Positions 53,131 through 64,000 of a DNA stretch of 64,000 nucleotides are shown here, piece by piece. Source of the stretch: Burhinus oedicnemus (Eukaryota > Chordata > Aves > Charadriiformes > Burhinidae); the NCBI GenBank assembly GCA_008921705.1, contig VFFE01007645.1:1138456-1202455 (forward strand), written 5' to 3'. The notes below the pieces were generated by a model that was not told the origin of the DNA, did not search any database, and worked only from the letters and a program-made list of their open reading frames with translations. Every line of letters begins with the position of its first letter. Position 1 is the first letter of the stretch. Made by a program: the position numbers and the translations under genes.

Positions 53131-56100
53131 CCAAGCGCTCCATCCCACGCGGAGCGTCGGCACCCATGTGCACTGCCGGCTGTACCCATGCCCAGTAACC
53201 CAGAGGACCGATACCAGATGTATCGAGGGAATTACGGGTCCGGAGCTCTTTCTCTGGTCCACCCACCCACCCATCCAGCTCGGAAGAGACTCCCCCAAAG
53301 CCACAAGCAGAACTGGCTCATTCAGTCCATCAATTCAATCCTATCCCAGCTCCAGCTGTGGGCTTGCTATGTGCTTTTTCTAAGGAAAAGACACGGCTAA
53401 CCCGTTGGAGGGCACTTGCAGCGTCAGAAAGAGAAGAACCCACCGGGGAGCGGGATTATCTGAAGTCTGAGCAAGGGGAAGCAGCCAAGAAAGCCACCGA
53501 CACCCAGCCAAGGGCAGCCACATCCGACAGCAGCGCGGGACAGGCCCAGGCTGACGCACTGGCATCACCGCCGTGGTAGGAATTAATTGCCGGGGAACTG
53601 AAGCTCTGACTGATTCAGAGTCAGACGCTGCTACCTGCCGGGCTCGTATCAGCAAAAAGTGCTACATAACCTATAGCGGGCTGTACACGACGGCGCTGAG
53701 TGGGAATAATATCTCTCCGACAGGAGACAGGCAGGCAGGAGGTGATGCGTGGCTGATACGTTTATAAAATGCAAGATTTGCTTAACGGGAGGCAGAGATG
53801 CTGCCGGGGCTCTGGCGTTTGCTGACGGCTCTCTGGAATGGCAGAACACTAAGCAGCTTGCTCTCGAACGTGTGCTTTAGAAACCAGGGACAGGCAGTTT
53901 CTGCTCCTGAAGGGCGCGGATTTCCAATGCCGAGCCAGTCAGAGCAACGGGAGAGCACTTCAAAAGCCATTTCTATTCACTCCACTAAACGGCAGCGACG
54001 GATTCAGAGCCTCTCCGCCGCCTCTCCGTGCCTGGCATTTGGGGAACACCAACATCGCGTGGGGGGCTGGACAGGGCTGGGTTTGGAGGAAAGGACATAG
54101 GCGTCAGCCGAGGGAGAGGAGAGAGAACGCATGGACGACAGGGACATCTCCAAATGCAAACGTGGGGTGATGCAGAGGGAAAGATGATCTTTTCCTTTGG
54201 AAATCCCCACCTGGGGTGCGCTCGGTTCAGCAGAGCGCTGGGGATGCAGAGCTCAGCTCTCGGCAGCTCCCCGAGTTTTGGCTGCGGGTCTCGTCCATTC
54301 ATTCTTCTCAAGCGTTTCATTGCGAACACCTGAATGGAGAAGGACGCTGCAGGCATTCCTTATTAAACTTGTTCCCCTCCACAACACATTTTTTTGTCAT
54401 TTTTCTTAACACTTAAGGGATGAAGAATAAAAATTACTCTGCATTTCCCCAAAGAGGATCTCAAATAATTGAAAACCTGTAAAGTCCACCTAACGTTTAC
54501 CCCTGGCAGATGGGCATCATGACGGTTATATACAAAAAGAGAGGGAAGCCCAGAGAGGCTTGGTGAGCTGCCCAGGACAAGGCTGTGAGCCAGTGTCAAA
54601 GTCAGGCTGGAAACCCAGCTTTCCCTGCCCTCTTCCATAGGGACATTTCATCATTTTGATTGTCTCTTTCCAGCCTGCTGTGGCAGAACACAGTACCCAA
54701 ATTCCACTCCAAGGAAGAGTTAAACCCAACACAACACTAAGTGTTATCCCTTTCCGTAGTTCACATGCCGGCTCTTCCCTGACCAATCGTCTCTGCAAGA
54801 GTGCCTGCTGCTCTGACAAAATCAGCAGCTCATTTCACTGTACTTTGGTATAGATTTTCATAAATCCTTTGTTTGCTTCTTTTCTTTCTTTCTCTCTTCC
54901 TTCCTTGCTCCAGGGCCGCGTCCTCGAGAGCTGTTCCTCTGCTCTGCCCAAATCTGCCGCCTGCACCCCTGTCAACACCCATCAGTGCAAACCGCCATGA
55001 ATTGGCCTTGAACCCAACATGAACTCGTCCACGCTCCCCAGGCAAACAGTATGTCAGCAAGACGTGTCCTCAATGCCCTGATCTAAAGGACCGTGAAAAC
55101 AACTAGAGAAGGTGTTGAGAAACAGAACTGCAGGAGGCTGAACAGGGAAACAGATCTCACACCGGAGGGCATCGGAGTCGGAGAACTAAAACATCTCTTC
55201 CTCATCTCCGTAGGCTGCACTACCTCAGCAACAGCTCCGCATTTAGAGGTATCTGGCTGAATTCAGAACTTCAGGAGGGCTGTTCTGCTTACATTGAAGC
55301 AAGATGACCGCTAGCCCTACAACTCTTGCTGATTGCTGGTGTTGGACCATGCAGCATCGTCCCACCAACACATCTACTTCCTCTCCTACAGCACAGAATG
55401 AGGGACGCGGACGCCTGTCGTCATCCCACTTGGTCACCAGCACCCAACCGTGACTGCAGAAAGGACTACCTGGTGAAGACCTGCTGGAAGGCACCTACGG
55501 ACACCCTTTAGAAATAGCACTCTCACATTGCAAACACCACTGCTGTTCGGTCGTCAAGTTTTCTGCATCGCTTCAGCCGCCTGCCAAGAAGAAAAACCCA
55601 TGGCTAGCTTTTGTAGACAGTTCTGGCACAAACCTGCGACACTTGCAAAAAAACCACCAAGCAGTTGTGACAAAGTTAGCCAACAAATGGCACGTAATAT
55701 AACCTGAAATCACACAGCCAGAACGGGTATTTTTGACCCATTATGTAGTTTCCAAGGTAAAATGAGGAACTGTCACTTCCACACTCACTTCATCACCACA
55801 GCTAAAACTGTGGGGCAAAGAAACCAGGGTCACCACGGTGGTTGACTGAGAAGATGACATTGCATGGCCTCGTGTCAGCTCCGTTGAGCTGGTGGCTGGA
55901 GCTCCTCCAAGCCAGGCATCTAAAACTGGCAGGACCCATTGGGTGCCCTCATCTAGCCCAGCTTTCTCACTGTCCAAGAGGCCACAGAGGAAGCAAGGGA
56001 GAGGATTTTCTATCGAGGCAATCTGATGTAGACACTGTCTTCCCATCCAACTTCTGCCAGCAATTTGTTCAAGTTCCCCATTTTTTAAGAAGAGGGATAT

Positions 56101-58099
56101 TGCTACTTCCCCACCTCAGAAAGCCGTTAGGGTGCTTAGTTAATGGTGGGGTTTTGGTCTCTGAGAATGTGGATTATAGGAAGTACCCAAAATTACTCTT
56201 TCAGTTTCAGCCTTTGCCCTCAGACAAGAAAACCACCCTCCTGTGAGGAGGCCAGTCAGATCCACTGGCTTGAAAAAAACCCAAAAACAACATGCATGGA
56301 ATTTGCTTTCCCTCATCCTAAGTAAAGCATTATAAACTTGGAATTAAACCACATCTGCTCTTCAGTTTCTTTAGTGCTTTATTTTGCAATTTCACCTGGA
56401 AACAGAGGCATCAGAACTGCTTGTTTCCATGACATTTCTAGGGCTGTGGTAAAACCAGATCTGGTCCAATGCTTTTAGGAGAAACATATTAGTGTATCCA
56501 AAATTGAGCACAGCAACAGAGCCAATACCATACCCGAGCCCAAATGTATCACCTTGTTGTTTCTTGACTTCTTGTCTCACTGCAAGACAAAGCATGGGAG
56601 GCAGAAATAGGGGAAAAACTTTACTTGTGTGTGTAACGCAAGAGCAGCCACGTTTTCCTACAGTTCGGGCAGGCCACCTCCACCTACAGAAGTAGATTTT
56701 CTTTGCTCCAAGCAGTCAAAGTGCTTTGACCCCAATTCAGAGCTTTGGAGATTTAAATACAGCTACATCACTTTGCTGCTAAAATTGCAGGGTATATATC
56801 GCCACTTCTCCGTATGTCAGAAGCCGAGTAGTCTGCTATATTAACATTGTAAGATGTTAATTAAACCAGAACGGTAGATAGGTACTTACTGGAGATGATG
56901 TGCTTGCTTTTTCTGCGAGGTTAAGGAATTGTATCATTATTTGGAGCAGTTGAGTGGCGAATCCCTGACATTCCGCATCACCACTGACACCGGTGTCACA
57001 ACCTCCTTTTGAAACAAAGGGTCTGGAGGATATTTCTTCTGAAATAAACCACGCCGTCCATAGTCAGAGGGCTGGATGGAGAAGGTGGCATATTCTAAGG
57101 TTTCCCTATGGACTGGACTCTGAATAATGTACTGTACACCCCTTGTTTGGCTGTGTCACTGTAAATTGCTTGGTTTGATTGCTGTAAGTTGTAATATTTC
57201 TTCCTGTAGCATTCAGCCACCGCCAAAGCAAGACATTTCAGTGGCTTCAATTAGAATTTTTTAAGCATTTGCATTCCAATTAAAAAAAAATTTAAAAAAA
57301 GGAATACTAAATTTTCTTATGGAGTGAAAACACCGCTGTTTGTCCAGAGACAAACTCATCCTCCCCATACATAAGGCAGTCCCCCTGCAAGCCGTGTCAA
57401 GGTTGGCCAACCAACGTAGAGGTTGCAGTCAAGGCTGCAACCGCTCCCCTGCTCCACTGCACAGCGCCGGCAGCTTGCTTTTGGTTTCCCCCCCGGTCTG
57501 CAGCTGTGCTGAAGAGCTTGTAACTTCCCTGAAAATAATTCTGCAGTCATCTCCGGATAAATACCCTTCCTGCTGGTTACGTGTTCAGCAGTGCAGACAC
57601 AGGCCTATTGGAGACGTCAGCATCCGCACACGCAGGAGGCAGAGGGGACCTCGGGGGCTTGCTGAGGAGATGGGCATCCTTTCCCCAAGGTGTTCTTCTC
57701 CACAGACCAGGTGAGGAGGCACCAAGAGCGGCTACTGCTCGAGCACAGTTCAGTGCTTTGGAAATGAAAGCCTCAGCAAGGAGTGAACAAGAACGCATTT
57801 ACTGATCCTGCAAACCTGAAGGACACCTGGGAGGTAAGCTCTTGGTGCACCTTGTGTAAGGATGGGTGCCTGGCAGGTCTCACGTCACACTCTCAAAGCT
57901 CATCGCCCTTCATCCCCCGTCAGATAACTCTTTATCCCCCTCTAAGACAACACATCCTCACCACATCTCACCCAGCCAGGCAAAGGAGCCCAAGACCTCC
58001 CATGTGCCCACACCCCGACGCCAACACCCACACCAACCACCTTCTCATGCACGCACATTTTAGAAGCCAGAATTTCCCAGCTCTTAATCAATCACTCCT

Positions 58100-58345
58100 C
58101 TCTTAATGAGCACTTAGCATGCAAATTACCTTTCCTAAAGGCTATTTTGCAGAGAAGGGTTTCCTGCTGCCATCCAGTCTGCCTCTGCTGCCTTCCAGGA
58201 GCTCATAAAACAATTATTGTCCTGCTGCATTGTAGAGCCTCAGCTATGGATGCAAGCAGCTGATTAGATTGATTGCTTCCACAATACCCAATTAACCCAC
58301 TCACTCTGCAAATGATTGACTTAATCAAAGGCAATTAGCGCTTCA
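58100..58345. promoter_or_regulatory. Candidate intronic enhancer (homeobox/POU/TCF motifs)
   Basis: Within 225 bases: POU octamer ATGCAAAT (58119), PBX/MEIS-type TGATTGAC (58313), TCF/LEF-type ATCAAAG (58324) and homeodomain-type CAATTAG (58332), in an AT-rich island within GC-rich intron. Motif identity only; function is inferred. Confidence 0.35.
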
Positions 58346-60089
58346 ATGGCTACATCAGACAGAAAGCCAGGATTTAGTAGATGATTGAGATAACACCTTA
58401 CAGACATCTCCTTGGCCTTCTAAGGGAAAACATCATCATTAATGCTCAGCTCACAGAACTGGAAGTACCTGAAACCTTGGGTCGGTGGTTTTAGGTGGCA
58501 CAGAAAACAGGCGCAGGAACACATACATTTCCCTTTACTGATAAAAGGAACAAAGCCACATTCTACTCCTAAGGGGAACTTGAAAAGCGTCGATGTTCCC
58601 CTTTTCCCCCTCTTCCTGCTCGTGCAGGACTGGGACCACCGACCAGTTGAACAGACCTCAACGACCAACTGTCACGAAGCGGTAACTTTTGTCCCTGTCA
58701 GCTCTAGACAGCCGATTCCCAAGTGATGGACATACAAGGTTGTCTCCCATTACCAGTCTTCCAAGCAAAGTCAAACGTGGTTTACAAAACCATCTTCAAT
58801 ATTGATGTCTTGCAAGGCATCTTCTCCCACAACATAAAAAATCTGCCCAAAAAGACAAAATTTGGAGGCAGCATCATAGCTTTGCAGAAATATGGGTGTC
58901 AGTGTCCTCAGTGACTGTTTTTCCTCGGGACAAATCACTCCAAACCAGCAGAGCCAAGACAAAGCCTCACCATGGGAAGGTCAAGGAGAGCAAGCCATGC
59001 CCCCTAAAATGGAGGACAGAGACCATTTTAGATCATGTGTAGGACAACTTCAAGGTTGAAGCCAAGCATGGAAAACAAACTCTCCAGATCACTGCAAAAA
59101 TAGGTTGTCATCTTGCTTCATCCTGAGCAAGAAAGCCTTTGAAATGGAAAAGGTCGTTTGTTCAGCTACCCAGCTGCTGGGATCGATATGTGAGACGGAG
59201 CCAAACACATCGTCTCTACAGAAAAACCATGGGGCTGAGCGTCACGACACACTGAGATCCTGAGGTTGACGGAAAGAAGACGAGGTCTGTCCCCGTACAT
59301 AGGCATGTGGTATTTAAATGCAAGGTCGGTCCCTGGGTTTCCAGTCCCTTTTAATGTCATCGTGAATACACTTGCACTGCTGGCTCACAGCGGAAAATCC
59401 AAATTGCTTCTAAGCAAAGCCCCAATAATAAAGCCGAAATCCATTAAGCCTGTGATGTTTGCCACTATTTAAATCTGATTAAAATTGTACATGACACCAC
59501 TAAGCCTAACAGCCAGAAAACACTCCCATCAGGTCTGATGTTTCCCCATGTAATCCAGACCCCCCTTCTTTCACCGGGTTGTCAGCTAAAAGGAGCTATA
59601 ATAAGAGATCACGTACCTAATCCAGCTTCCTAAGCTGTTTTTAACTGGTTTCTTTAATCACATGTTATGATTCCGTACGGAGTAGCTCTCAGGTGACAAA
59701 GACATTAATACAGTCATTCACAGTCCCAGAAGGTACCTCCGATGGGATCACGTTGCCCCTTGCGCCAACCCAGTGCAGCAGAAAGGAGAGAGGCGAGGTG
59801 CCTCCGCGGAGCGTGGGGAACCGTCAGCGGGATGAAAGGTGGGAAACGGAGACAGCAGGAGGTGACAACCTCTGGGCAAGTGGCTGCAAGGCAAGGCGGT
59901 GCAAAGGACACTCGCCAGAGAAAAAAGCTCCTTTTAAAAGAGTGAATCTTGATCTCCCAGTGAGCACTCGCCTCCCCTGAGAATGCTGCATGGGAACGAA
60001 TATCAGGAGAAAATACCAAAACATACAATTCCCAAGTCTTCACCTGGCTGCTGCAGGTGTATCAGGTTTGGTGTCCACCACAGAGAACA

Positions 60090-60260
60090 CAGCCACATCC
60101 TCCCTTTTATCAGTTTATCTTATAATTGACCATCGATACAGCACAACTTCCATGGTAACCTAATTATTGAGCAAGTGTTTACGTATTAAAGATAAGACAA
60201 TAGTTGGCTGCCGCCGCGCAAGTCGATTGTATCTGCTGGGAGACATTAAAACCCTCTGCT
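60090..60260. promoter_or_regulatory. Candidate intronic enhancer (RFX/FOX/GATA motifs)
   Basis: CCATGGTAACC (60150, resembling an RFX X-box half), TGTTTAC (60176, forkhead) and AGATAAG (60190, GATA) lie within 50 bases. Function is inferred from motifs alone. Confidence 0.3.
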
Positions 60261-63200
60261 ACAGAAAATGTCTTTACTGGAAGTCTTGCGCTTGAGTTAC
60301 TGAGAATTGAATGTGCAATCTAATTTTACTTGGAAATCAAACGCTTCCTCTTCGAGTGGCATCCCCACACCCCCACCTGGGAGCTGCTGGCTGCTCAGAG
60401 AAAAAATCCTGTTGCAGGTAAATAACCTTCAGGTTTTGATCTTTTGAAGCCAGTCTTTTATTATAAAAAGGCAGATGAAAGCTGGGAGGTTCCCAGTGCG
60501 ATGCTCATCCCCTTTACCAGCACGGAACGCACTCGAAGCCTGACCTAGCTGGAAAGCTGGGCGAGAAAACATTTAAGGACAGGCGCACGGTACTAAGTCA
60601 TAATAATATCCATACAGCAGTGTGCTTCAGAAGCTGAATTTTGAGAGCCAAACCAGAAACCAGGATCCTCCCTGGGCAAGACACAAACACCCCAAAACAT
60701 CCTCGCTGCAGCCAGTGCGAGTTACTCGTGCAAAAGCTGCACGGGGAGATGAAGGGCAGCTTTCTCGCTCGGCACCTGGAGGAACCGCTGCCACCGTCCC
60801 ACACCCGTCACCCCCTGCCCAACGCTGCCCACAGGCAGAGCTGGTCCTGCCTGCACCTCTGCCGGCCAAGGGAGAACCCACCTACAGCCTCCCATAGGAC
60901 CACGACAACTTTTATACAGAGCACGAAGAGGTGAGACCCCCAAAAGACTTGGGGATGAGGAGCCTTCACGCCCTCAACGTGCCCCACAGATGGGCTACAC
61001 CAACCTACGGGCTGCTGAGGCTTCAGCTCCAAACAACGGCAAAGCACCGGGAACCACCTGAAGGTCTGGATTTCATACAGGCATCTTGCAGAGCCTCAAA
61101 CCGCAGCTATGGGATCAGGCAGAAATATCCTCCAAGCCCCAAAGGGTTTTAGGTGGGTTTCTTACCCACACCAATACACAAAATCTCCGCCGGGGCAGTT
61201 GCTCCCACAGATCAGTACAAGTCAGGATGAGACGAATTTAATCCCCCAGCAGAGGAGCTCACCACCGACTTCAGACGGGTTTAGGACCCTCTTTCCAGGG
61301 CATCCCGGAATAAAGCATTCCCCCCACGTAGGCAGCATTGCCGTACAACCATAAATCACGGAAACCCGCTCCCGCACGCACATAATATTCCTCTTTGTTT
61401 GCTTTGAAGATAAATCCAAATGGCTTCGAGCACATCTGCTGCAGTGCTAACGGCTCCTGATCGTCTGTCGTTGAGTGTTCAACACATTTACAGTCAAAGC
61501 TATTGCTTTACGCAGGGAAAGGAGAATTTTTTTAATTTAGGACTCGCTCGTTCCTTTCCTGGCTGCTGGTTTTAACAGCTGTCCCAGAAATCAGCTCGCG
61601 CAGGATGCTCGGGCAGCTGCGCTATTGAGGGAGGCGCATTCGACATTTGCACACCTTGGTTTTTCTAAAACCGTCATCCCCCCCGTCCCCTGGAGCAGCG
61701 CGATCCCACTTTACCAGCTCCTGCAACTGTATAAATCACGGCTAAATTTTGTCCCAACAAATCATTGACCAAAACCCCCGTTGACTTTGCTATCCTAACA
61801 TTTCTTCTTCCAGCCTCTGCAACGCGTGAAAGTTTGAAATTCACTCCCCGCTGGGCAGCCTCCTTGTCCTTCCGCTATTTTGGGGATCTGGTGTTGGTTG
61901 CTGACGTGCCACGTAACCGCGTCCCTCAAGGGCTGCCCTGGTGATGAACACGGAGCTGGCGCACGGAGGTAGCTCCTGCGCCTGCACCTCAACGGCAGCA
62001 ATATTTTTAAAACCAGTCCTATTTAGCCAACTGGGGAGGCTCCTCCCAGTCTGATTTCACTGTAAGCATCCAAGAGCCGGGGTGTGGACAACTCTGCTGC
62101 TGCAGACGTTGCTGCTGCATGGGAGGTTTCAAGGTGAAAACTCGGGCGAGCTCGCTATAGGGGGAAAACGCAGGTCTTGGTCAGAAAGAAGCACCAGCAA
62201 ACGCTCGCGTTTCCCGGTTGAGGTTGGTCTAAGGCTCAACTACATCTCCGGCAAACTCCAGCAAAAGACATGGCCTCACTCTGGAAAAACGTCCTTTATC
62301 TGATGAGAGACAGAAACCGCCCGGCCCTGCGCAGGTCTCCAACGTAAAATGGATCTTTCTTTAACAGGAATTTAATTAAGCTAGGGCGAGTTGCCATGAA
62401 ATCAGCCTTTTCCACGTACTTTGTTATTGTATTGCTTCCTAGTCTCTGTCTTCCCGTTAGCAGAAGAAAGATGCACCAGCCTTTTGGTCCTGTGTCACTG
62501 CACAGGGAACACGAACGCGCACAATATAAAAACACTGAGAAACACCAAGAGATCCGGGACACTGAGAACTGCCTTCATAAACCGTCAGAAATAGAAAGGG
62601 ATGGTTCCCCTATTCTTTCCCTACATGTTTGTTATCAAAAAGATGGAGAACCAGCCTGATACATCTCCTTAGCTCTCCCCAATTAGTATAGATCCATTTA
62701 TTGACTGCAAAAACCCAAGGTTACAGGAACCGGCAGCCTGAGCAATACCAAAATGCAGTATTTCAAGTTGGTTGACCCCAAACAGGGAAAGCTGAAGGAC
62801 AGGAGTGACTCATACTAATTATAACTGGGGTGTTTCACGCACACATTGATCTTACAGCCGACACTCACCGGGCAGACTGACCCTCCCAGGGGCACCGGCA
62901 GCTCGGGGCATCTCCAGGGAGCATCCAGAGCACCTTCCCAAACGCAGGCAGCGCACTCAGGCCGAGGGAAGCCGGGGGCGGGAGGGGCCCAGACCATCTC
63001 GCCCCTGAGAATCTGTGCGATCGGCAAATACAACTGACCTCAAACTGACCGCAAACGAAACGCTTTTGATTTCAGTTGACAAAGGTAAATATTTCTGCTC
63101 AGGGTGACACAAAATGAAACAACATTTCAAAGGTGTGCTTTTCTGAGGGGGGGAAAAAAACCTAACCACACATTTTTGCACAAAGCGATTAGAAGGAGAC

Positions 63201-64000
63201 AAAAAAGACCAAGCCCCAGCTATTTAAAACTCGGGGCCAGCCCTTTCCCCTCGCAGGCAGGCTCGCTCCCGTGCCACCCTGCCTCCCCTGCAACGAGCAT
63301 CGCTGCTGCCTTGATTTTCGCCCAAGAGCTGCTGCTCCTTGGCTAATTATAGAAGCTTGGCTCAGAGCTACGCTGAAGGCAGCTCGACAGAACCAGCTGT
63401 TAAAATTACAGCTGGATCCTAAACTAGCTGTGAACATCCCGCTTTAGCTCGCGGGGGTGCTACCCCCTCCCCGGAGCTGGCTGCCAACGCCGGGCTTGGC
63501 CAACTGCTCCTCCTCCTCAACCGCTTCAGCTCGGACCCACAGGTCCTCGCCGGCAGTTTTTGGCTGCCTAGGTGTTTTTCTGCCGCAGGGGAGCTGAAGA
63601 CATCAGTGCATTTCTCTTTGCTAGATGTTTTTCTTCCGACAGCGGCTATCTGTGAGATCCGCCACCACCCCATCGCTTCGTCGCTGCCATGTTCATGAAT
63701 TCCCAGGAGAGCCCCACGGCAGTCGCTGGCCTCTCGCCACGGCACGGACAGGTAGAAAAAAAAAAATAAAAAGGCACCAAAGTTATCTCTAAAAGAAAAG
63801 CTTTTGCACTTGGGGGCTTTTCCTTTGTCTTCCGCTGGTGACTTTGCGCACCTTGCTTTCTCCTAAGCAAGGCTGGGGAAGGGTGCAGCATCTTCCTTGG
63901 ATTTTAACGGAGGCGGCGTTTCTCTTTCGGGGGGGCTGCACTGAATCAGTGCTTCCCAACGCTGCTGGAAGGCGCTGGAAGGCTGCTCTGCTTCCTGGCC

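Larger units (their letters stand above)
51083..64000 (-). other. Large ADAP1 intron (5' side of exon i)
   Basis: About 12.9 kb with no exon I can support. The ArfGAP zinc finger (C-x2-C-x16-C-x2-C) and the FICLSCSGIHRN block of human ADAP1 were sought on the minus strand without success. The sequence is GC-richer than the SUN1 half, with a CpG-dense patch near 52.6-53.1 kb and AT-richer, motif-rich islands near 58.1-58.4 and 60.1-60.3 kb. Confidence 0.7.

Noticed and set aside
57356..57550. C-x3-C pair on the minus strand considered as ADAP1 ArfGAP zinc finger
   Set aside because: Spacing is not C-x2-C, and the surrounding residues do not resemble the ArfGAP domain.
1..64000. CRISPR arrays, operons, tRNA or rRNA genes, telomere repeats, viral or LTR elements
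   Set aside because: None seen. The tandem repeats present are simple repeats or a 20-bp minisatellite without spacers, and the mobile elements recognised are all CR1 LINE ends.

Overview
The window is nuclear DNA from a bird. Three truncated CR1 LINE 3' ends are present (about 4.0, 25.5 and 45.1 kb), the genes are split by short avian-sized introns, and spliced translations match vertebrate proteins almost residue for residue. Three protein-coding genes are found, in the order SUN1(+) - GET4(+) - ADAP1(-), the neighbourhood known from human chromosome 7p22.3. I cannot name the species from the sequence.

Region by region. 1-5628 is intron sequence of SUN1. 5629-22157 holds 20 coding exons of SUN1; their phases chain without error to a stop, giving 840 residues and lacking only the short first coding exon upstream of the window. 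The 3'UTR runs to about 23.8 kb. 24154-24173 is a 20-N assembly gap, and the GET4 start codon (24192) lies 18 bases after it in a CpG island. GET4 is complete: nine exons (24192-35944), 328 residues. 35945-39820 holds the GET4 3'UTR, a degenerate TA/TG-rich intergenic tract and the oppositely oriented ADAP1 3'UTR. 39821-51082 holds the last seven coding exons of ADAP1 on the minus strand (244 residues, both PH domains). 51083-64000 is GC-rich and appears to be one large ADAP1 intron; the ArfGAP-domain exons must lie beyond 64000.

The three genes are neighbours but do not form a pathway. SUN1 is the inner-nuclear-membrane half of the LINC bridge. GET4 is a cytosolic scaffold of the BAG6 complex that hands tail-anchored proteins to GET3/TRC40. 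ADAP1 (centaurin-alpha1) is a PIP3/IP4-binding Arf6 GAP.

I found no prokaryotic-type system, CRISPR array, viral gene or new gene. The points most worth a second look are: a run of in-phase SUN1 cassette exons with weak donors, whose splicing would build or break a Cys/His motif; a triplicated splice-donor sequence after one SUN1 exon; a U-U-A tract cluster in the ADAP1 3'UTR; and two motif clusters resembling enhancers in the large ADAP1 intron. All coordinates come from reading by eye and frame arithmetic; no alignment or expression data were available.
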